Under the pieces are notes generated by a model. It worked only from the letters and a program-made list of their open reading frames with translations. It searched no databases and had not been told where the DNA came from. This document shows, in pieces, positions 36,623-46,096 of a DNA stretch of 64,000 nt. Numbering within the stretch: the first letter of the stretch is position 1; every line of letters begins with the position of its first letter. Both the position numbers and the translations under genes were made by a program. The stretch spans positions 310,001 through 374,000 of the forward strand of contig JADJPD010000003.1 in NCBI GenBank assembly GCA_016713435.1. Direction: 5' to 3'. This DNA is from Gemmatimonadota bacterium. GTDB taxonomy: Bacteria; Gemmatimonadota; Gemmatimonadetes; Gemmatimonadales; GWC2-71-9.

Positions 36623-36743
36623 GGACGGTGGATGAATGTGAGCCAGCGGGTCCCGGGGGGCGGACTGGCGCCGGGGCCCGGGACCCGTGAGAATAGAGCC
36701 ACCCGGCACGGGAGTGAAGCCGGGCGCCCGACCCCCGCCCGGG

Positions 36744-36771
36744 GGAACTTTCCCCCGGGGCGGCGGCTAGA
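36744..36771 (+). promoter_or_regulatory. Candidate ECF-type promoter of the sigma factor gene
   Basis: GGAACTT (36744-36750) and GGCTAGA (36765-36771) with 14 bases between. The spacing is one or two bases short of the usual ECF spacing. It would allow autoregulation of the sigma/anti-sigma operon. Confidence 0.4.
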
Positions 36772-36780
36772 CCCCCCGTC

Positions 36781-37392
36781 ATGAGCCCCGTCGCGACCCT
36801 CGTGTCCAGCCCCCCGCCGGTCCCCAGCGCCGCCGATGCCGCCTCGTTCGAGGCGGAGGCCCTGCCCTGGCTCGCGGCCGTCCGGCAGTACGCGCTCCGG
36901 CTCACCGGCAACGCGCCGGACGCCGACGACCTGGTGCAGGCCACCTTCCTGAATGCCTGGCGCGGCTGGCACACCTTCCGCCCCGGCAGCGACCCGCGCC
37001 GCTGGCTCTTCGCCATCGCGCGGAATGCCTACCTGCGGGGGCGGCAGCGGGAGCAGAAGGTGACGGCCGTCGAGGACCCCGAGCTCGAGACCCTCTCCGC
37101 CGCCGCCCAGGTGAAGGGCGCCGAGGGGGACGTGGCGCTCCGGAGCCTCGAGCACCTCGACCTCCCCGAGGCCATCACCGAGGCCATGGCCTCGCTCAAC
37201 CCCCTCTACCGCGAGGCGGTGCTGCTCGTGGACGTGGAGGGGCGCGACTACGAGGACGCCGCGCGCGAGGCGGGCGTCCCCGTCGGCACCATCCGCTCGC
37301 GGCTCTTCCGCGGCCGCCGGCTCCTCCAGGAGCTCCTCCTCACCCACGCCCGTGACCTCGGCTTCCAGACGGTCAAGGATGCCGCCCCATGA
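36781..37392 (+). CDS. ECF (sigma-70 family) RNA polymerase sigma factor
   Basis: A 203-residue group 4 sigma factor. Region 2 reads ALPWLAAVRQYALRLTGNAPDADDLVQATFLNAWRGWHTF and RRWLFAIARNAYL; region 4 has LNPLYREAVLLVDVEGRDYEDAAREAGVPVGTIRSRLFRGRRLLQ with the helix-turn-helix. The next gene, overlapping by four bases (ATGA), encodes an RsrA-like zinc anti-sigma factor, so this is a SigR/RpoE-like stress pair, probably released by thiol oxidation (inference from the partner). Confidence 0.93.
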   Translation: MSPVATLVSSPPPVPSAADAASFEAEALPWLAAVRQYALRLTGNAPDADDLVQATFLNAWRGWHTFRPGSDPRRWLFAIARNAYLRGRQREQKVTAVEDPELETLSAAAQVKGAEGDVALRSLEHLDLPEAITEAMASLNPLYREAVLLVDVEGRDYEDAAREAGVPVGTIRSRLFRGRRLLQELLLTHARDLGFQTVKDAAP

Positions 37393-37685
37393 GCTACGAC
37401 TCCCCCTGCACCCACACCCACGGCGACCTGCCGAGCGGGCACTGCGCCGAGATGCTGAGGCAGGTCTATGACTGCCTGGACGGCCGCCTGACAGCGGAGC
37501 GGCGGGCCGAGATCGAGGCGCACATCGGCAAGTGCCCCTGCTGCCTCAAGGCCTACGACTTCGAGGCCAAGCTCCTCGCCGCCATCAAGGCGCCCTGCAC
37601 CGAGGACGCCAAGATCCGGGACCTGCGCGGGCAGATCCTCAAGGCGCTCGAGAAGGACGGCTTCTGCCGGGAGCAGCAGGCGTAG
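37389..37685 (+). CDS. Zinc-binding anti-sigma factor, RsrA-like
   Basis: A 98-residue cytosolic anti-sigma protein of the ZAS family. It carries the zinc motif HIGKCPCC (HxxxCxxC) plus an upstream Cys in GHCAEMLRQVYDCLDGRL, and the C-terminal pattern IKAPCTEDAKIRDLRGQIL as in RsrA and mycothiol-system anti-sigma proteins. In that group oxidation of the zinc cysteines frees the sigma factor. No transmembrane helix, so the signal is expected to be cytoplasmic. A long hairpin terminator follows. Confidence 0.88.
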   Translation: MSYDSPCTHTHGDLPSGHCAEMLRQVYDCLDGRLTAERRAEIEAHIGKCPCCLKAYDFEAKLLAAIKAPCTEDAKIRDLRGQILKALEKDGFCREQQA

Positions 37686-37708
37686 GGCCAGGCACCATCC
37701 GGACGCGA

Positions 37709-37750
37709 ACAGGGGCGTGCCCGCAGGACATCCTGCCGGCGCGCCCCTGT
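37709..37750. terminator. Long hairpin between anti-sigma gene and convergent gene
   Basis: ACAGGGGCG (37709-37717) pairs with CGCCCCTGT (37742-37750); GCC, GCAGG pair inward with CCTGC, GGC, broken by single mismatches. It lies between convergent genes and can serve both. Confidence 0.7.
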
Positions 37751-37769
37751 CGCATTGCGGCGATGCGGG

Positions 37770-38372
37770 TTATCGCATCCCGCGCTGCCCCAGCGACTCG
37801 GCGCCCTGCGACCACGCCTGGTCGATGTTCCTGGCCACCTGCCCCGTCACCTCGGGACGCGCGGGCAGCCCCTCCTCCTGCAGGAACGACACCACGGCCA
37901 CCGGGATCATGTTCTGCAGCGTCATGACGGCGCGCGCATAGTCGTTGTAGTGCTGCTGCGCCACCTCGGCCACTTCCTTGTCGCCGAGCGACAGGGCGGT
38001 GGTGTGGAGCATGAGGTAGCCGATGGTGGCGAGGTTCATCGCCGTGTAGTCGTCCCGCAGGTCCTTCGGGAGCTTCTCGGTGCGGAGGAAGTCGATCACC
38101 GCCGCGCCGACGCCGGCCACCGCGCTGGTGGCGCGCTTCACGCCCTCGGCAGCGCGGCGCTCGCTGCCCGCGTCGCGGCGGTCGCGCAGGTGCTTGAGCG
38201 TGGTGATGTGCTGCGTCACGAGGCCGTGGATGGTCCGGAGTTCGGCCGCCAGCTCCCGGTGCTTGTCCCGGAGGTCGTCGCCCTGCTGCCGGAACGGCTT
38301 CTCCATGTGCTCCTCGAGGGAGATCATGTCGGTGATGTAGCTGTCGATCGCTTCAGTGGAAGAACGCGCCAT
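37770..38372 (-). CDS. Ferritin-like helical protein (DUF892/YciE-like), tentative
   Basis: A 200-residue all-helical soluble protein. The first half is highly charged (LEEHMEKPFRQQGDDLRDKHRELAAELRTIHGLVTQHITTLKHL) and the second has YLMLHTTALSLGDKEVAEVAQQHYNDYARAVMTLQNMIP, which resembles the last helices of DUF892 (YciE/YciF) ferritin-like stress proteins. Metal ligands cannot be assigned with confidence. ATG 38372. Expressed convergently with the sigma operon; relation unknown. Confidence 0.55.
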   Translation of the reverse strand: MARSSTEAIDSYITDMISLEEHMEKPFRQQGDDLRDKHRELAAELRTIHGLVTQHITTLKHLRDRRDAGSERRAAEGVKRATSAVAGVGAAVIDFLRTEKLPKDLRDDYTAMNLATIGYLMLHTTALSLGDKEVAEVAQQHYNDYARAVMTLQNMIPVAVVSFLQEEGLPARPEVTGQVARNIDQAWSQGAESLGQRGMR

Positions 38373-38528
38373 GGGTCCGCTCTCTCGTCGCGTGAAGGGA
38401 AACCGCCGCGGCCGCCAGCTTTCCGGCGGCCGCGCGGGCGATGGAAGGCGGCCAAGATAGGCCGAGGTCCCCGCGCGAGGAATTCACCCCGCGGGTGGTG
38501 GAGGGACGGGACGATCGAGAGAGGCGCG

Positions 38529-39560
38529 CTACCGGTCGGCGGGGGAGCGCAGCGCGGCGAGGCGGGCGCGGAACCGGTCGCCCTCGCCGGAGGGTGGGAA
38601 GGCGGCCACGGCGGCTTCGTACGCCGCCAGCGCGGCGTCGAGGCGACAGCCCTGGGCGTGGAGAAAGCCGAGCGCGGGCAGGTGCCGCTCCACGCGCCAC
38701 GCCACCTGGCCGTAGCTGACGGGCCCCGGGGTCCCGGGCCGGTAGGCCGCAGCATCGCGCACGAGGTACTCCGTGACGGCCGCGCAGAGCGACGGTGTCA
38801 CCGGCGGCGCCAGCTGGTGGAGCTCGAGCACGGCCACGTCGTTCCCCGCCGCGACCAGCGCCTCGAGTTCCGCCGCGAGCGCCGACCTGCGGCGCAGGCG
38901 CGCCAGCGCTTCCTCGCGGAGCGGGTTGCCACCCTGGGTGAAGGCGAGCAGGTCGAGCGCCGGCGCGCTGTCGCCCAGGGCGGCGAGGCGGCGCTCGTTC
39001 TCCGCGTCGAGGGCGGCCTGCGCCGCGGCCCCGGCGTGCGCCGAGGCGTTCGCCAGCTCCCTGCGGCGGGTGGCGGCGGCGCGCCGGGCCTGCGCCAGGA
39101 ACGGCCACGGCGCCAGGCCCAGGACCAGGAGGGCACCCCACACCGCCGTGTCCACGGGGAGTCCGGCGGCCCGGCTCCGCAGCGCCGGGAAGAGCGCCAG
39201 CGCCGTGTACGCCAGCAGCAGTGCGCCACCCAGTGCCGGCACCACGATGGGCCAGCGGGGCACGCCCGGATCCTTGAGCAGCTGCAGGATGCCAACCGAC
39301 ACCGCGCCGGTGAGCGGCACCAGCAGCACCGCCGCGAGCCGCACCCACCCAACGAGTTCGCCCCGGGCGCCCGCCACGACCAGCAGCACCGCGATGAGCC
39401 CCCAGCACGCCAGCAGCATCAGCGTGCCGTACGCCTCGGAGAGCGCATTGCCCGCCGGATCGCTCGCGGTGAGCGTGCCGAGGGTGGCGATGGCGCCCAC
39501 CCAGAGCACGAGCGCCGCGACGAGGAGGAGGCCGGTGAGGATGGTGATGGCGCCCCTCAC
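38529..39560 (-). CDS. Membrane protein with six predicted helices and a coiled soluble tail
   Basis: A 343-residue protein. About five or six transmembrane segments fill residues 5-170 (ITILTGLLLVAALVLWVGAIA; LMLLACWGLIAVLLVVAG; WPIVVPALGGALLLAYTALAL; WGALLVLGLAPWPFLAQ), followed by an Ala/Arg-rich helical region (ATRRRELANASAHAGAAAQAALDAENERRLAAL) and a TPR-like end (RLDAALAAYEAAVAAFPPSGEGDRF). I do not recognise a family. GTG 39560 lies one base from the CbrC stop, so it is cotranscribed with the MoxR-BatA cluster as its last gene. Confidence 0.6.
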   Translation of the reverse strand: MRGAITILTGLLLVAALVLWVGAIATLGTLTASDPAGNALSEAYGTLMLLACWGLIAVLLVVAGARGELVGWVRLAAVLLVPLTGAVSVGILQLLKDPGVPRWPIVVPALGGALLLAYTALALFPALRSRAAGLPVDTAVWGALLVLGLAPWPFLAQARRAAATRRRELANASAHAGAAAQAALDAENERRLAALGDSAPALDLLAFTQGGNPLREEALARLRRRSALAAELEALVAAGNDVAVLELHQLAPPVTPSLCAAVTEYLVRDAAAYRPGTPGPVSYGQVAWRVERHLPALGFLHAQGCRLDAALAAYEAAVAAFPPSGEGDRFRARLAALRSPADR

Positions 39561-39561
39561 G

Positions 39562-40110
39562 TCAGGTGCGGTCGTGATGGAAGCGCGGCATCTCGCAGTG
39601 GAGACAGCGGAAGAGGTACAGCGTGGGGCCGTGCTCCTCCCGGGTGAACGACTCGAGCAGGCGCAGCGCGGCCCCGCCGGAGACGCCGCAGTCGTGCACG
39701 ATGTAGCTCATCACGGCGCCCTCGAGCGAGCGGTCGTAAGCGCGGAGCTCCGTGATGCCGAAGGCCCCGAGGAAGGCCGTCGCGTCGTTGCAGCAGGACG
39801 GCCACCGCTCGCCCTGCCAGGCGTGGTAGCCGGGCGTCCGCTCCACGATCTCGTCCACGACGTCCTCCGGCACCGTGTCGTCCAGCGCCTCGCTGTCCAC
39901 GAAGGTGGCGTCGTACGCCTCCGCGGCGGCGCCGTCGGCCAGGCACCAGGGGCAGAGCTGTGAGGCCAGCTCCTCCTCGGCGTAGACCGGGCCGGCGTAG
40001 AGGTAGCCACGCGCCTCCTCGCAGCAGGCGCACGCCGCATCGGATGGGATGACGCTGCCGCTGGCGAGCGGGTCGGGATGGTACCGGAAGGTCGGGAGTG
40101 GATCGGCCAT
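39562..40110 (-). CDS. CbrC family protein
   Basis: A 182-residue member of the CbrC/UPF0167 family, named for an E. coli gene that affects colicin E2 tolerance; its biochemical role is unknown. Typical features: FRYHPDPLASGSV at the start, CACCEEARGYLYAGPVYAEEEL, LCPWCLADGAAAEAYDATFVD, GYHAWQGERWPSCCNDATAFLG, and a C-terminal YLFRCLHCEMPRFHHD. The paired cysteines look like metal sites. ATG 40110 is 36 bases after the preceding stop; the next gene follows after one base. Confidence 0.82.
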   Translation of the reverse strand: MADPLPTFRYHPDPLASGSVIPSDAACACCEEARGYLYAGPVYAEEELASQLCPWCLADGAAAEAYDATFVDSEALDDTVPEDVVDEIVERTPGYHAWQGERWPSCCNDATAFLGAFGITELRAYDRSLEGAVMSYIVHDCGVSGGAALRLLESFTREEHGPTLYLFRCLHCEMPRFHHDRT

Positions 40111-40146
40111 GGGCGTGGGGTGGGGATGGGGAACCTAACGCACCCC

Positions 40147-41871
40147 TCAGCGGCGGCGATGCTCCCACCAGAGGAGCCCGCTGCCGGCCACGACGAGCAG
40201 GAACCCGAGGAGGTCGCCGCGGCCCTGGGCCCGCCCGGCCGGCGCGACGCCGCCGGCGTGCGACCGCAGGGCCCGCCGCGTGGCGCGCTCCCGGCTGGCC
40301 CCCTCGAGCGCCAGCCACTCCGACGGCGCGTGCACGCGAAAGGCCAGCTGCGCCTCACCGGCGGAGGCCTGGTGCCAGCCCGCGGTGCGGGGCCAGAAGC
40401 GGCCGGTCCAGCGGCGCGGATCGAGGGGATCCTGGGCCAGCGCCACGCTGTCCACGCCGCCATCCGGTGCGCGCACCGCGATCACCGGGGCGGTGGCGCC
40501 GGTGACGAGCGTCAGCGCCAGGCGGCGGCCGGGACGGAGCGGGCCATCGCTGTCCCAGGTGAGCCGGCTCGTCGTGTCGCGGGCCACGCGCCCGAGGAGG
40601 CGGCTCCAGTACCCGGCGTAGAGGTCCTGGTCGCCATCGAGCACCCAGCGGGACGGCGTGGCCACGAGCGTCGCGGCGACCGCGCCGGCGCCCAGCGCTC
40701 GGGCCACCGCCAGCACGCTCCCGTCTTCTTCCTGCACCAGCCGCTCGGTGCCTGGGGCCGAGAGCACGCCGGCCTCCACCGGGATGCCGCCCGCCGGCCG
40801 GCGCGGCTGGCCTGCCCAGAGCGGCCGGGCGGTGCGCACCGGCTCCTCGCCGCGCGCCTCCAGGCGGAGGCCCGGCATGAAGCTGGCGAGAGGCACGGCC
40901 CCGCTCCCGAGCGGCGGCACCACCACCAGCCCCGTGCCCTCCTGCACCACGCGCCGCAGCGCGCCGCGCTCTCCTTCAGGCAGGGCGCCGAGCGCCGGGC
41001 CGTCCACGATTACCACGTCGAACGGCGCCATCGCCGCCGGCGTCACCGCGCCGAGCGCCGGCCCCTCGCCGTTCAGGTGCTCGGTGCGGAAGCGGCCGCG
41101 GCTCACCTGCGTCCGCACCGACAGCCGCCCCCCTTCGGCCGCGAGCCAGCGCTTGAGGAAGGCCGTCTCGAAGCTCGGCGAGCCCTCGAGCACCAGCACC
41201 CGGGGCGGCGGGCGCCGGGTCACCAGGACGCCGAGCGGCTCGCGCACCGAGGTGCGCCCGGCGGCGAGTTCCAGGGTGTACTCGGCGAGCCCGGCGGCGC
41301 GGGGGCGGTCGCGCAGCGTGAAGCTGGAGTCGGCGGCGGTGACGCGCGCGGAGTCCAGCACCAGCGAATCGCGGCGCAGCCGGAGCACCCCCGCCGCACC
41401 AGGCTCGAGGTGCACGGCGCCGGCCAGCAGGTACGCCTCCCCGAGCGACAACGCCTGCGGCGCATCGAGCCGGGTGATGCCGGGGGGCAGGGATGCCGTC
41501 GTGAAGCTGACGGGGACGCCTGGCAGGGCCTCCCATTCACTCGGCAGCAGGCCCCAGCCCACCAGCGTCACGGCGCCGGCTCCGCGGAGCGAGTCGCCGA
41601 GCGCCCCCGGCAGCGGGACGACGCCCGGTCCCGGCCCGGCGAGGTCGTCCACGCGGTAGTCGCCGGTGGCGCCCCGGGGCGCGCCGGGGGTAAGCAGCGT
41701 GAGGCTGCCAGGCGCCGAGGCGGTTGCGCGGGGCCGCAGCAGCAGCGCCGCCCCACCGAGCACGCAGGCCAGCGCGGCGAGACGGAGCGCCAGGAGGCGC
41801 CGGTCCCGCCGGGTCAGCTCCAGCGCCAGGAGCACCACGCCCAGGGCCACGAGGGGCAGCCAGCGAGTCAT
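40147..41871 (-). CDS. Membrane protein with glutamine-amidotransferase-like domain, MoxR cluster
   Basis: A 574-residue protein with two N-terminal helices (WLPLVALGVVLLALEL; LLALRLAALACVLGGAALLL) and one C-terminal helix (GDLLGFLLVVAGSGLLWW). Between them is a periplasmic or lumenal region containing RVLVLEGSPSFETAFLKRWLAAEG and PFDVVIVDGPALGALPEGERGALRRVVQEGTGLVVVPPLGSG, which resembles the class I amidotransferase-like domain in BatA-associated proteins; no catalytic Cys is seen, so it is probably non-enzymatic. ATG 41871 overlaps the preceding stop by four bases. Part of the DUF58-BatA operon. Confidence 0.68.
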   Translation of the reverse strand: MTRWLPLVALGVVLLALELTRRDRRLLALRLAALACVLGGAALLLRPRATASAPGSLTLLTPGAPRGATGDYRVDDLAGPGPGVVPLPGALGDSLRGAGAVTLVGWGLLPSEWEALPGVPVSFTTASLPPGITRLDAPQALSLGEAYLLAGAVHLEPGAAGVLRLRRDSLVLDSARVTAADSSFTLRDRPRAAGLAEYTLELAAGRTSVREPLGVLVTRRPPPRVLVLEGSPSFETAFLKRWLAAEGGRLSVRTQVSRGRFRTEHLNGEGPALGAVTPAAMAPFDVVIVDGPALGALPEGERGALRRVVQEGTGLVVVPPLGSGAVPLASFMPGLRLEARGEEPVRTARPLWAGQPRRPAGGIPVEAGVLSAPGTERLVQEEDGSVLAVARALGAGAVAATLVATPSRWVLDGDQDLYAGYWSRLLGRVARDTTSRLTWDSDGPLRPGRRLALTLVTGATAPVIAVRAPDGGVDSVALAQDPLDPRRWTGRFWPRTAGWHQASAGEAQLAFRVHAPSEWLALEGASRERATRRALRSHAGGVAPAGRAQGRGDLLGFLLVVAGSGLLWWEHRRR

Positions 41872-43961
41872 CGCGGCGCAGCCTCGAGCCGGCGCAGGAA
41901 GCGCTCCGCGAGCGATGAGCGCGCGCCGGTGCTCGGCACGGGGACCGGGGCCGGCACCGGGAGCAGCGGGTAGAGGCGGCGCGCCGCGTCCTCGCGGCAG
42001 GGGGCACAGTCGCGGCCGGCGGCGAGGGAGTCGGCCAGGCGGCGGAAGGCGTGGAGGACGGCCAGCAGGCGCGGGTCGTTGACGGCGGCGGGGACCAGGC
42101 CGCCCGCGGCCGCGCGCGCGTCGGCGGCGGTGGCGGCGCCCGCGGCCGCCACCAGGGCGGCACGGAGCGCCGCGAGGGAGTCCGTCGCCTCCACGCGGCT
42201 GGCGCGCACGCGGCTCGCGACGTCATCGAGCTTGCCGGTGAGCCGCAACCGCGCCACCTCGATGGGCGGCGGCTCGAAGCCCACCCGCTGCACGTACACC
42301 CGTGCTTCCTGCTGCACCGACTTGAGCAGCTCCAGCGCCTGATACTCGAACGGCAGCGCCCGCTCCGGCTCGTGCACCCGGAGGTGGAGTTCCGCCTGCC
42401 ACATGGCGTTCACCGCCGCCTTGAGGCGCACCTTCACCGACTGGCCGAGGAGTGTGGCATTCTCGGGGTCGTCGTGGCGGTGCTCGAGGCCCGCGCGCGG
42501 GTCCGCCGGCGCCACGGGCTCGGCGGCGGGCATGGGGAGTTCATCGTGGTCCTCGTGGCCGGCACCGGGGACGGCCTCCTCCTCGAACTCCTCGCCCAGG
42601 AACTGGCCGTAGCGGAGGCGGAGCAATCCCTGGTCGGCGCCGATCTCGTTGCTGCGGGCATTGAACTCCGCCGCAACCAGCCGGCGCCGGTCGGCCAGCA
42701 GCTTCTCGGTGTCGATGATGATCTGCCGCTGGCTCCGGAAGTATTCCGGCTCGGCGGCCAGCACCATGCCCGTGAAGTCGGCGCGGGGGCGGGCGGCCGT
42801 GTCGGTGATGACGAGAAATGCCGTCTCGGATCGGCCGCGCCCCGGTGCGGGCGTGCGGCGGTCGGTGGCCTCGGCGTGGAAGTACAGCTCGTCGCCGGGA
42901 CCGAGGCCCAGGGCGGTGAGGTCGAGCGCCGCGGTGAGGCGGAGGCCGCCCTCGGGCCGGCGGGTGCGGCCGGCAAACGGCAGCGTCTTCCGCTCGAACT
43001 TGACCGCCTCTCCCTTCCCCGAGGCGATGGTCAGGGCGAGGGTTGCGTCACCGATGCCGTAGTCATCGGTGGCCAGCACCTCGACGGTCACCGGCGGGAC
43101 GCGGCCGGGCAGGAACTCGGTGCGGCCGGTGGGCTGCACCAGCGTCACGACGGGCGGCCGGTCGGGGCGGATGGCCAGGCGGCGCTCGTCTCCCGCCACC
43201 ACGCCGGCGGAGTCGGCGAGCAGCACCTGCACCAGCGCGGGAACGCGGGCCACGCCGCTCACCACCCAGTCGGCGCCATCCCTGGCGAGCGGCAGCGTGT
43301 CGCCGGAGGAGAAGGCGAGGCGCGCGGCGACCACGGGCCCGGCGGCACGCACGCGCCAGGTCAGGGTGGCGCCCTCCTCCGCGACGAGCTCGTCACCGTC
43401 CTCCACGTGGGCCCGCGCGCCGGTGTAGGGGGGCGGCGTCACCGCGAGCTCGAGGCGACGGAGCTCCGGCCGCGCCGGCACGCCGAGGAGCGGCGCCACC
43501 GTGGCCCTCACCCGCGGCGAGGGCCCGAGGAGCGCGAGCCCCGCGCCCACCGCCGCCGCGAGCAGGCCGAGCGCCAGGCCGATCCGGGCGCGCGTCCGGG
43601 GCAGCGTGGAGCCGACGGACGCCGCGGGCCAGCGCGCCTCCACCCGCGCCCGTTGCAGCTGCGCCACCGGCGCCAGCGTGGCCGGCTCGGCGAGGAGGAG
43701 CCCGGTGCTCTCCTCGAAGGCGGGCACCGCGCGATCCAGGTGGCGCACGACGTCCATGGGCGTCACCCGCTGGCGCGCCTCGCGCCAGAGGAGCACGAGG
43801 CCCGCCACCACGCCGCCCGCCACGAACGGCAGCCGTGCACCCAGCATGGTGCCGAGGCCGTACCCGAAGAGCCCGAGGCAGGCCACCCAGGTGACGCCGA
43901 GCGCCGCCCGGGCCCGCGTCACGCGGGCGGCGAGGGCGCGGAGTTCCTCCGCCGGGCTCAT
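41868..43961 (-). CDS. DUF4175-like membrane protein
   Basis: A 697-residue protein. Two N-terminal helix pairs (ALGVTWVACLGLFGYGLGTML; LPFVAGGVVAGLVLLW) and one near residue 120 (IGLALGLLAAAVGAGLALLG) precede a large domain with VTPPPYTGARAHVEDGDELVAEEGATLTW and VTVEVLATDDYGIGDATLAL, the usual layout of DUF4175 proteins. The last third is charged and helical (FRSQRQIIIDTEKLLADRRRLVAAEFNARSNEIG) with acidic/His-rich EDHDELPMPAAEP. ATG 43961 overlaps the BatA-like stop by four bases. Likely structural partner of the MoxR system; function unknown. Confidence 0.72.
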   Translation of the reverse strand: MSPAEELRALAARVTRARAALGVTWVACLGLFGYGLGTMLGARLPFVAGGVVAGLVLLWREARQRVTPMDVVRHLDRAVPAFEESTGLLLAEPATLAPVAQLQRARVEARWPAASVGSTLPRTRARIGLALGLLAAAVGAGLALLGPSPRVRATVAPLLGVPARPELRRLELAVTPPPYTGARAHVEDGDELVAEEGATLTWRVRAAGPVVAARLAFSSGDTLPLARDGADWVVSGVARVPALVQVLLADSAGVVAGDERRLAIRPDRPPVVTLVQPTGRTEFLPGRVPPVTVEVLATDDYGIGDATLALTIASGKGEAVKFERKTLPFAGRTRRPEGGLRLTAALDLTALGLGPGDELYFHAEATDRRTPAPGRGRSETAFLVITDTAARPRADFTGMVLAAEPEYFRSQRQIIIDTEKLLADRRRLVAAEFNARSNEIGADQGLLRLRYGQFLGEEFEEEAVPGAGHEDHDELPMPAAEPVAPADPRAGLEHRHDDPENATLLGQSVKVRLKAAVNAMWQAELHLRVHEPERALPFEYQALELLKSVQQEARVYVQRVGFEPPPIEVARLRLTGKLDDVASRVRASRVEATDSLAALRAALVAAAGAATAADARAAAGGLVPAAVNDPRLLAVLHAFRRLADSLAAGRDCAPCREDAARRLYPLLPVPAPVPVPSTGARSSLAERFLRRLEAAPR

Positions 43962-45181
43962 GCGGCGCCCCGGGCCGGGCGCGCCGCCAGCACGCGCTCC
44001 AGCAGGAGGAGGAGCAGCGCCAGCCAGAGCAGTGGCAGGCGCAGGCTCGCGGCGCGGAAGGCGGCAGGCCGGGCGGTGGCGGTGTCCGGCATTGCCTGCG
44101 CGGGTGGCACGCGGCGAAGGTCGGCGGCTGGGCGCAAGGCGGTGGGCAGCGGCCAGGCGCCGAGCAGCGAGTCGGGAAGGGTGGCGAGCGGGAGCCACGC
44201 CGCGGGAACGAGCAGCCGCCCGGGCCCGGCCCCCGCCGAATCGGCGGCCAGGACCAGCTCGGCGTGCTCCGGGGTCGTCAGCTCCACGGGGCGGCCAGAG
44301 GCCTCCCCCAGCACTGTGGCCGCGGCCCGGAGCCGGGCGGTGCTCACGCGGTCGAAGCCGGCGAGGCCCACCGCCAGCGGCGGCGGCGCCGCCGCCGTCA
44401 CCCAGGCGCCGTCCACGCCGGCGCCCAGCAGGCGGACCCTGGGCGGCGAGGGGTCCTCGCGGCGCACCTCCACCGCCGGGCCGTCGCCGAGGGGATGGGT
44501 GCCGGCCGCGCCGGGCACCGTCCGCAACCGCCGCTCCCCGGCGCGGCCCGCGGCGTGCACCAGCCGCAGCACCAGGCTGTCCTGCCGCGCCCACGCCGCC
44601 TCGATGGCCCACGACGGCGAGTCCGCGCGCGGATCGATCCAGGTCACCGCCCGCCCCAGCAGCGGCCGGCGCGCCCCAAGCTCCTCCGGGCGCGCCGCGG
44701 CGATCACGATGAACGGCCGCCCAGCGGGCAGCCGCCGGTCCGCCTCGGCGAGGCGGTCCCACGGCGGGATCGTATCGTCAGCTCCACTGCTGGAACCGAG
44801 CGGGGGGAAGCCGCCGGCCAGCAGGCGCGCCTCCGCCCCCGCCTGGCGCAGGGCGTCGCCCGCCGGCCCGCCCCGCAGGGCCAGCGAGTCGGCCATGGCG
44901 GCGGGGGCCACGAGGACGATCGGCGCACCGCCCGCCGCCGGCGGGCGCCGGAGCAGTGGCTCCGCCAGCGCCAGCACCAGGGCCGTGACCACCGCCAGGC
45001 GGAGGAGCAGCAGCCAGGGTTCCGTCAGGCGTGGCGCCAGCCGCCGCACCGGCGGGAGCCCCGTGAGGTGCCGCGTGGTCCCCACGCGCAGCACCCGCGC
45101 CGGCCGCCGGCTCCACAGGTGGAGCAGGAGCGGCAGCCCGAGCGCCACCAGGCCTGCCAGCCAGAGGGGGGCGAGCAGCAT
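43958..45181 (-). CDS. BatA N-terminal domain protein
   Basis: A 407-residue membrane protein. The N-terminus (LAPLWLAGLVALGLPLLLHLWSRRPARVLRVGTTRHL) is the BatA N-terminal helix pair motif with the conserved LxLLLHLxxRR; a second helix (LLLLRLAVVTALVLALAEPLL) follows. The rest is extracytoplasmic, and a final helix (LRLPLLWLALLLLLLERVLA) ends the protein. In this group a VWA-like fold is expected, but no clean MIDAS motif is visible here. It belongs to the MoxR-DUF58-BatA cluster type linked with stress resistance and protein maturation in other bacteria. Confidence 0.78.
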   Translation of the reverse strand: MLLAPLWLAGLVALGLPLLLHLWSRRPARVLRVGTTRHLTGLPPVRRLAPRLTEPWLLLLRLAVVTALVLALAEPLLRRPPAAGGAPIVLVAPAAMADSLALRGGPAGDALRQAGAEARLLAGGFPPLGSSSGADDTIPPWDRLAEADRRLPAGRPFIVIAAARPEELGARRPLLGRAVTWIDPRADSPSWAIEAAWARQDSLVLRLVHAAGRAGERRLRTVPGAAGTHPLGDGPAVEVRREDPSPPRVRLLGAGVDGAWVTAAAPPPLAVGLAGFDRVSTARLRAAATVLGEASGRPVELTTPEHAELVLAADSAGAGPGRLLVPAAWLPLATLPDSLLGAWPLPTALRPAADLRRVPPAQAMPDTATARPAAFRAASLRLPLLWLALLLLLLERVLAARPARGAA

Positions 45182-45191
45182 GCGGGGAGGG

Positions 45192-46096
45192 TCAGCGCCG
45201 CGTGCGGACGGCCAGGTAGCGGCGGAGCGGCGCCTCGAAGGGCTCGTCCAGCAGGCAGGGTTCCACCCCGGCGCCGAACTCGGCCAGCGTGGCGCGGAGC
45301 GGGGCCAGGAGCGCCGCGAGCCGGGCCGGCGCCAGCGTGCGTGCCGTGGCGGCGTCGAGGTCTACCTGCCGCCCGGTCTCCAGGTCCTCGAGCGTCACCG
45401 CCCCGTCGTACCCCGCCTCCTGCTCGGCGCGGCCCAGCACCTGGAACACCGCCAGCTCGTGGCGGGCCGCCGCCAGGTGGCGCACCGCCGTGGCGATCTC
45501 GCCCGCCGGCTCCACGCCGCTCTCGAAGAGGTCGCTGATGAGCACGGTGATGCCGCCGGGCCCGTCGGGCGCCAGGGCGCGCTCGAGCACGGGCCACGCC
45601 GGCCAGGCGCCCGCCGGCTCCGCCTGCTCCAGCGCGTGCAGCACCCGCGCCACCTGGCGCACATCGCGCCGGGGGCGGATCACCTGGGCGGCGCCGTCAC
45701 GGAGGAGGTAGAGGCCGAGGGCATCGCCCTGGCGGTCGGCGAGGAGGGCCAGGGCGGCGGCGAGGTAGCGGGCGTAGTCGAACTTGGTGACCCCGCCTTC
45801 CTCGTGGAGCATCGAGCGGGTGGCATCCACCACGAGCCGCACGGTGACGCTCGTCTCCGACTCCGCCTCCCGCACGAAGAGCCGGTCGGAGCGCGCCAGC
45901 AGCTTCCAGTCCACGCGGCGCAGGTCGTCGCCCGGCTGGTAGCTCCGGAACTGGCTGAACTCGAGCCCCGCGCCGATGCGCCGGCTCGGGTGGCGGCCCA
46001 CCAGCATCCCCTCGGTCACGGCGCGCGCCGCGAGCTCGAGGTTCCGGACCAGCGCCAGCGTCCGCGCCGTGACGAACCGCGACTGCCCCGGCCCCA

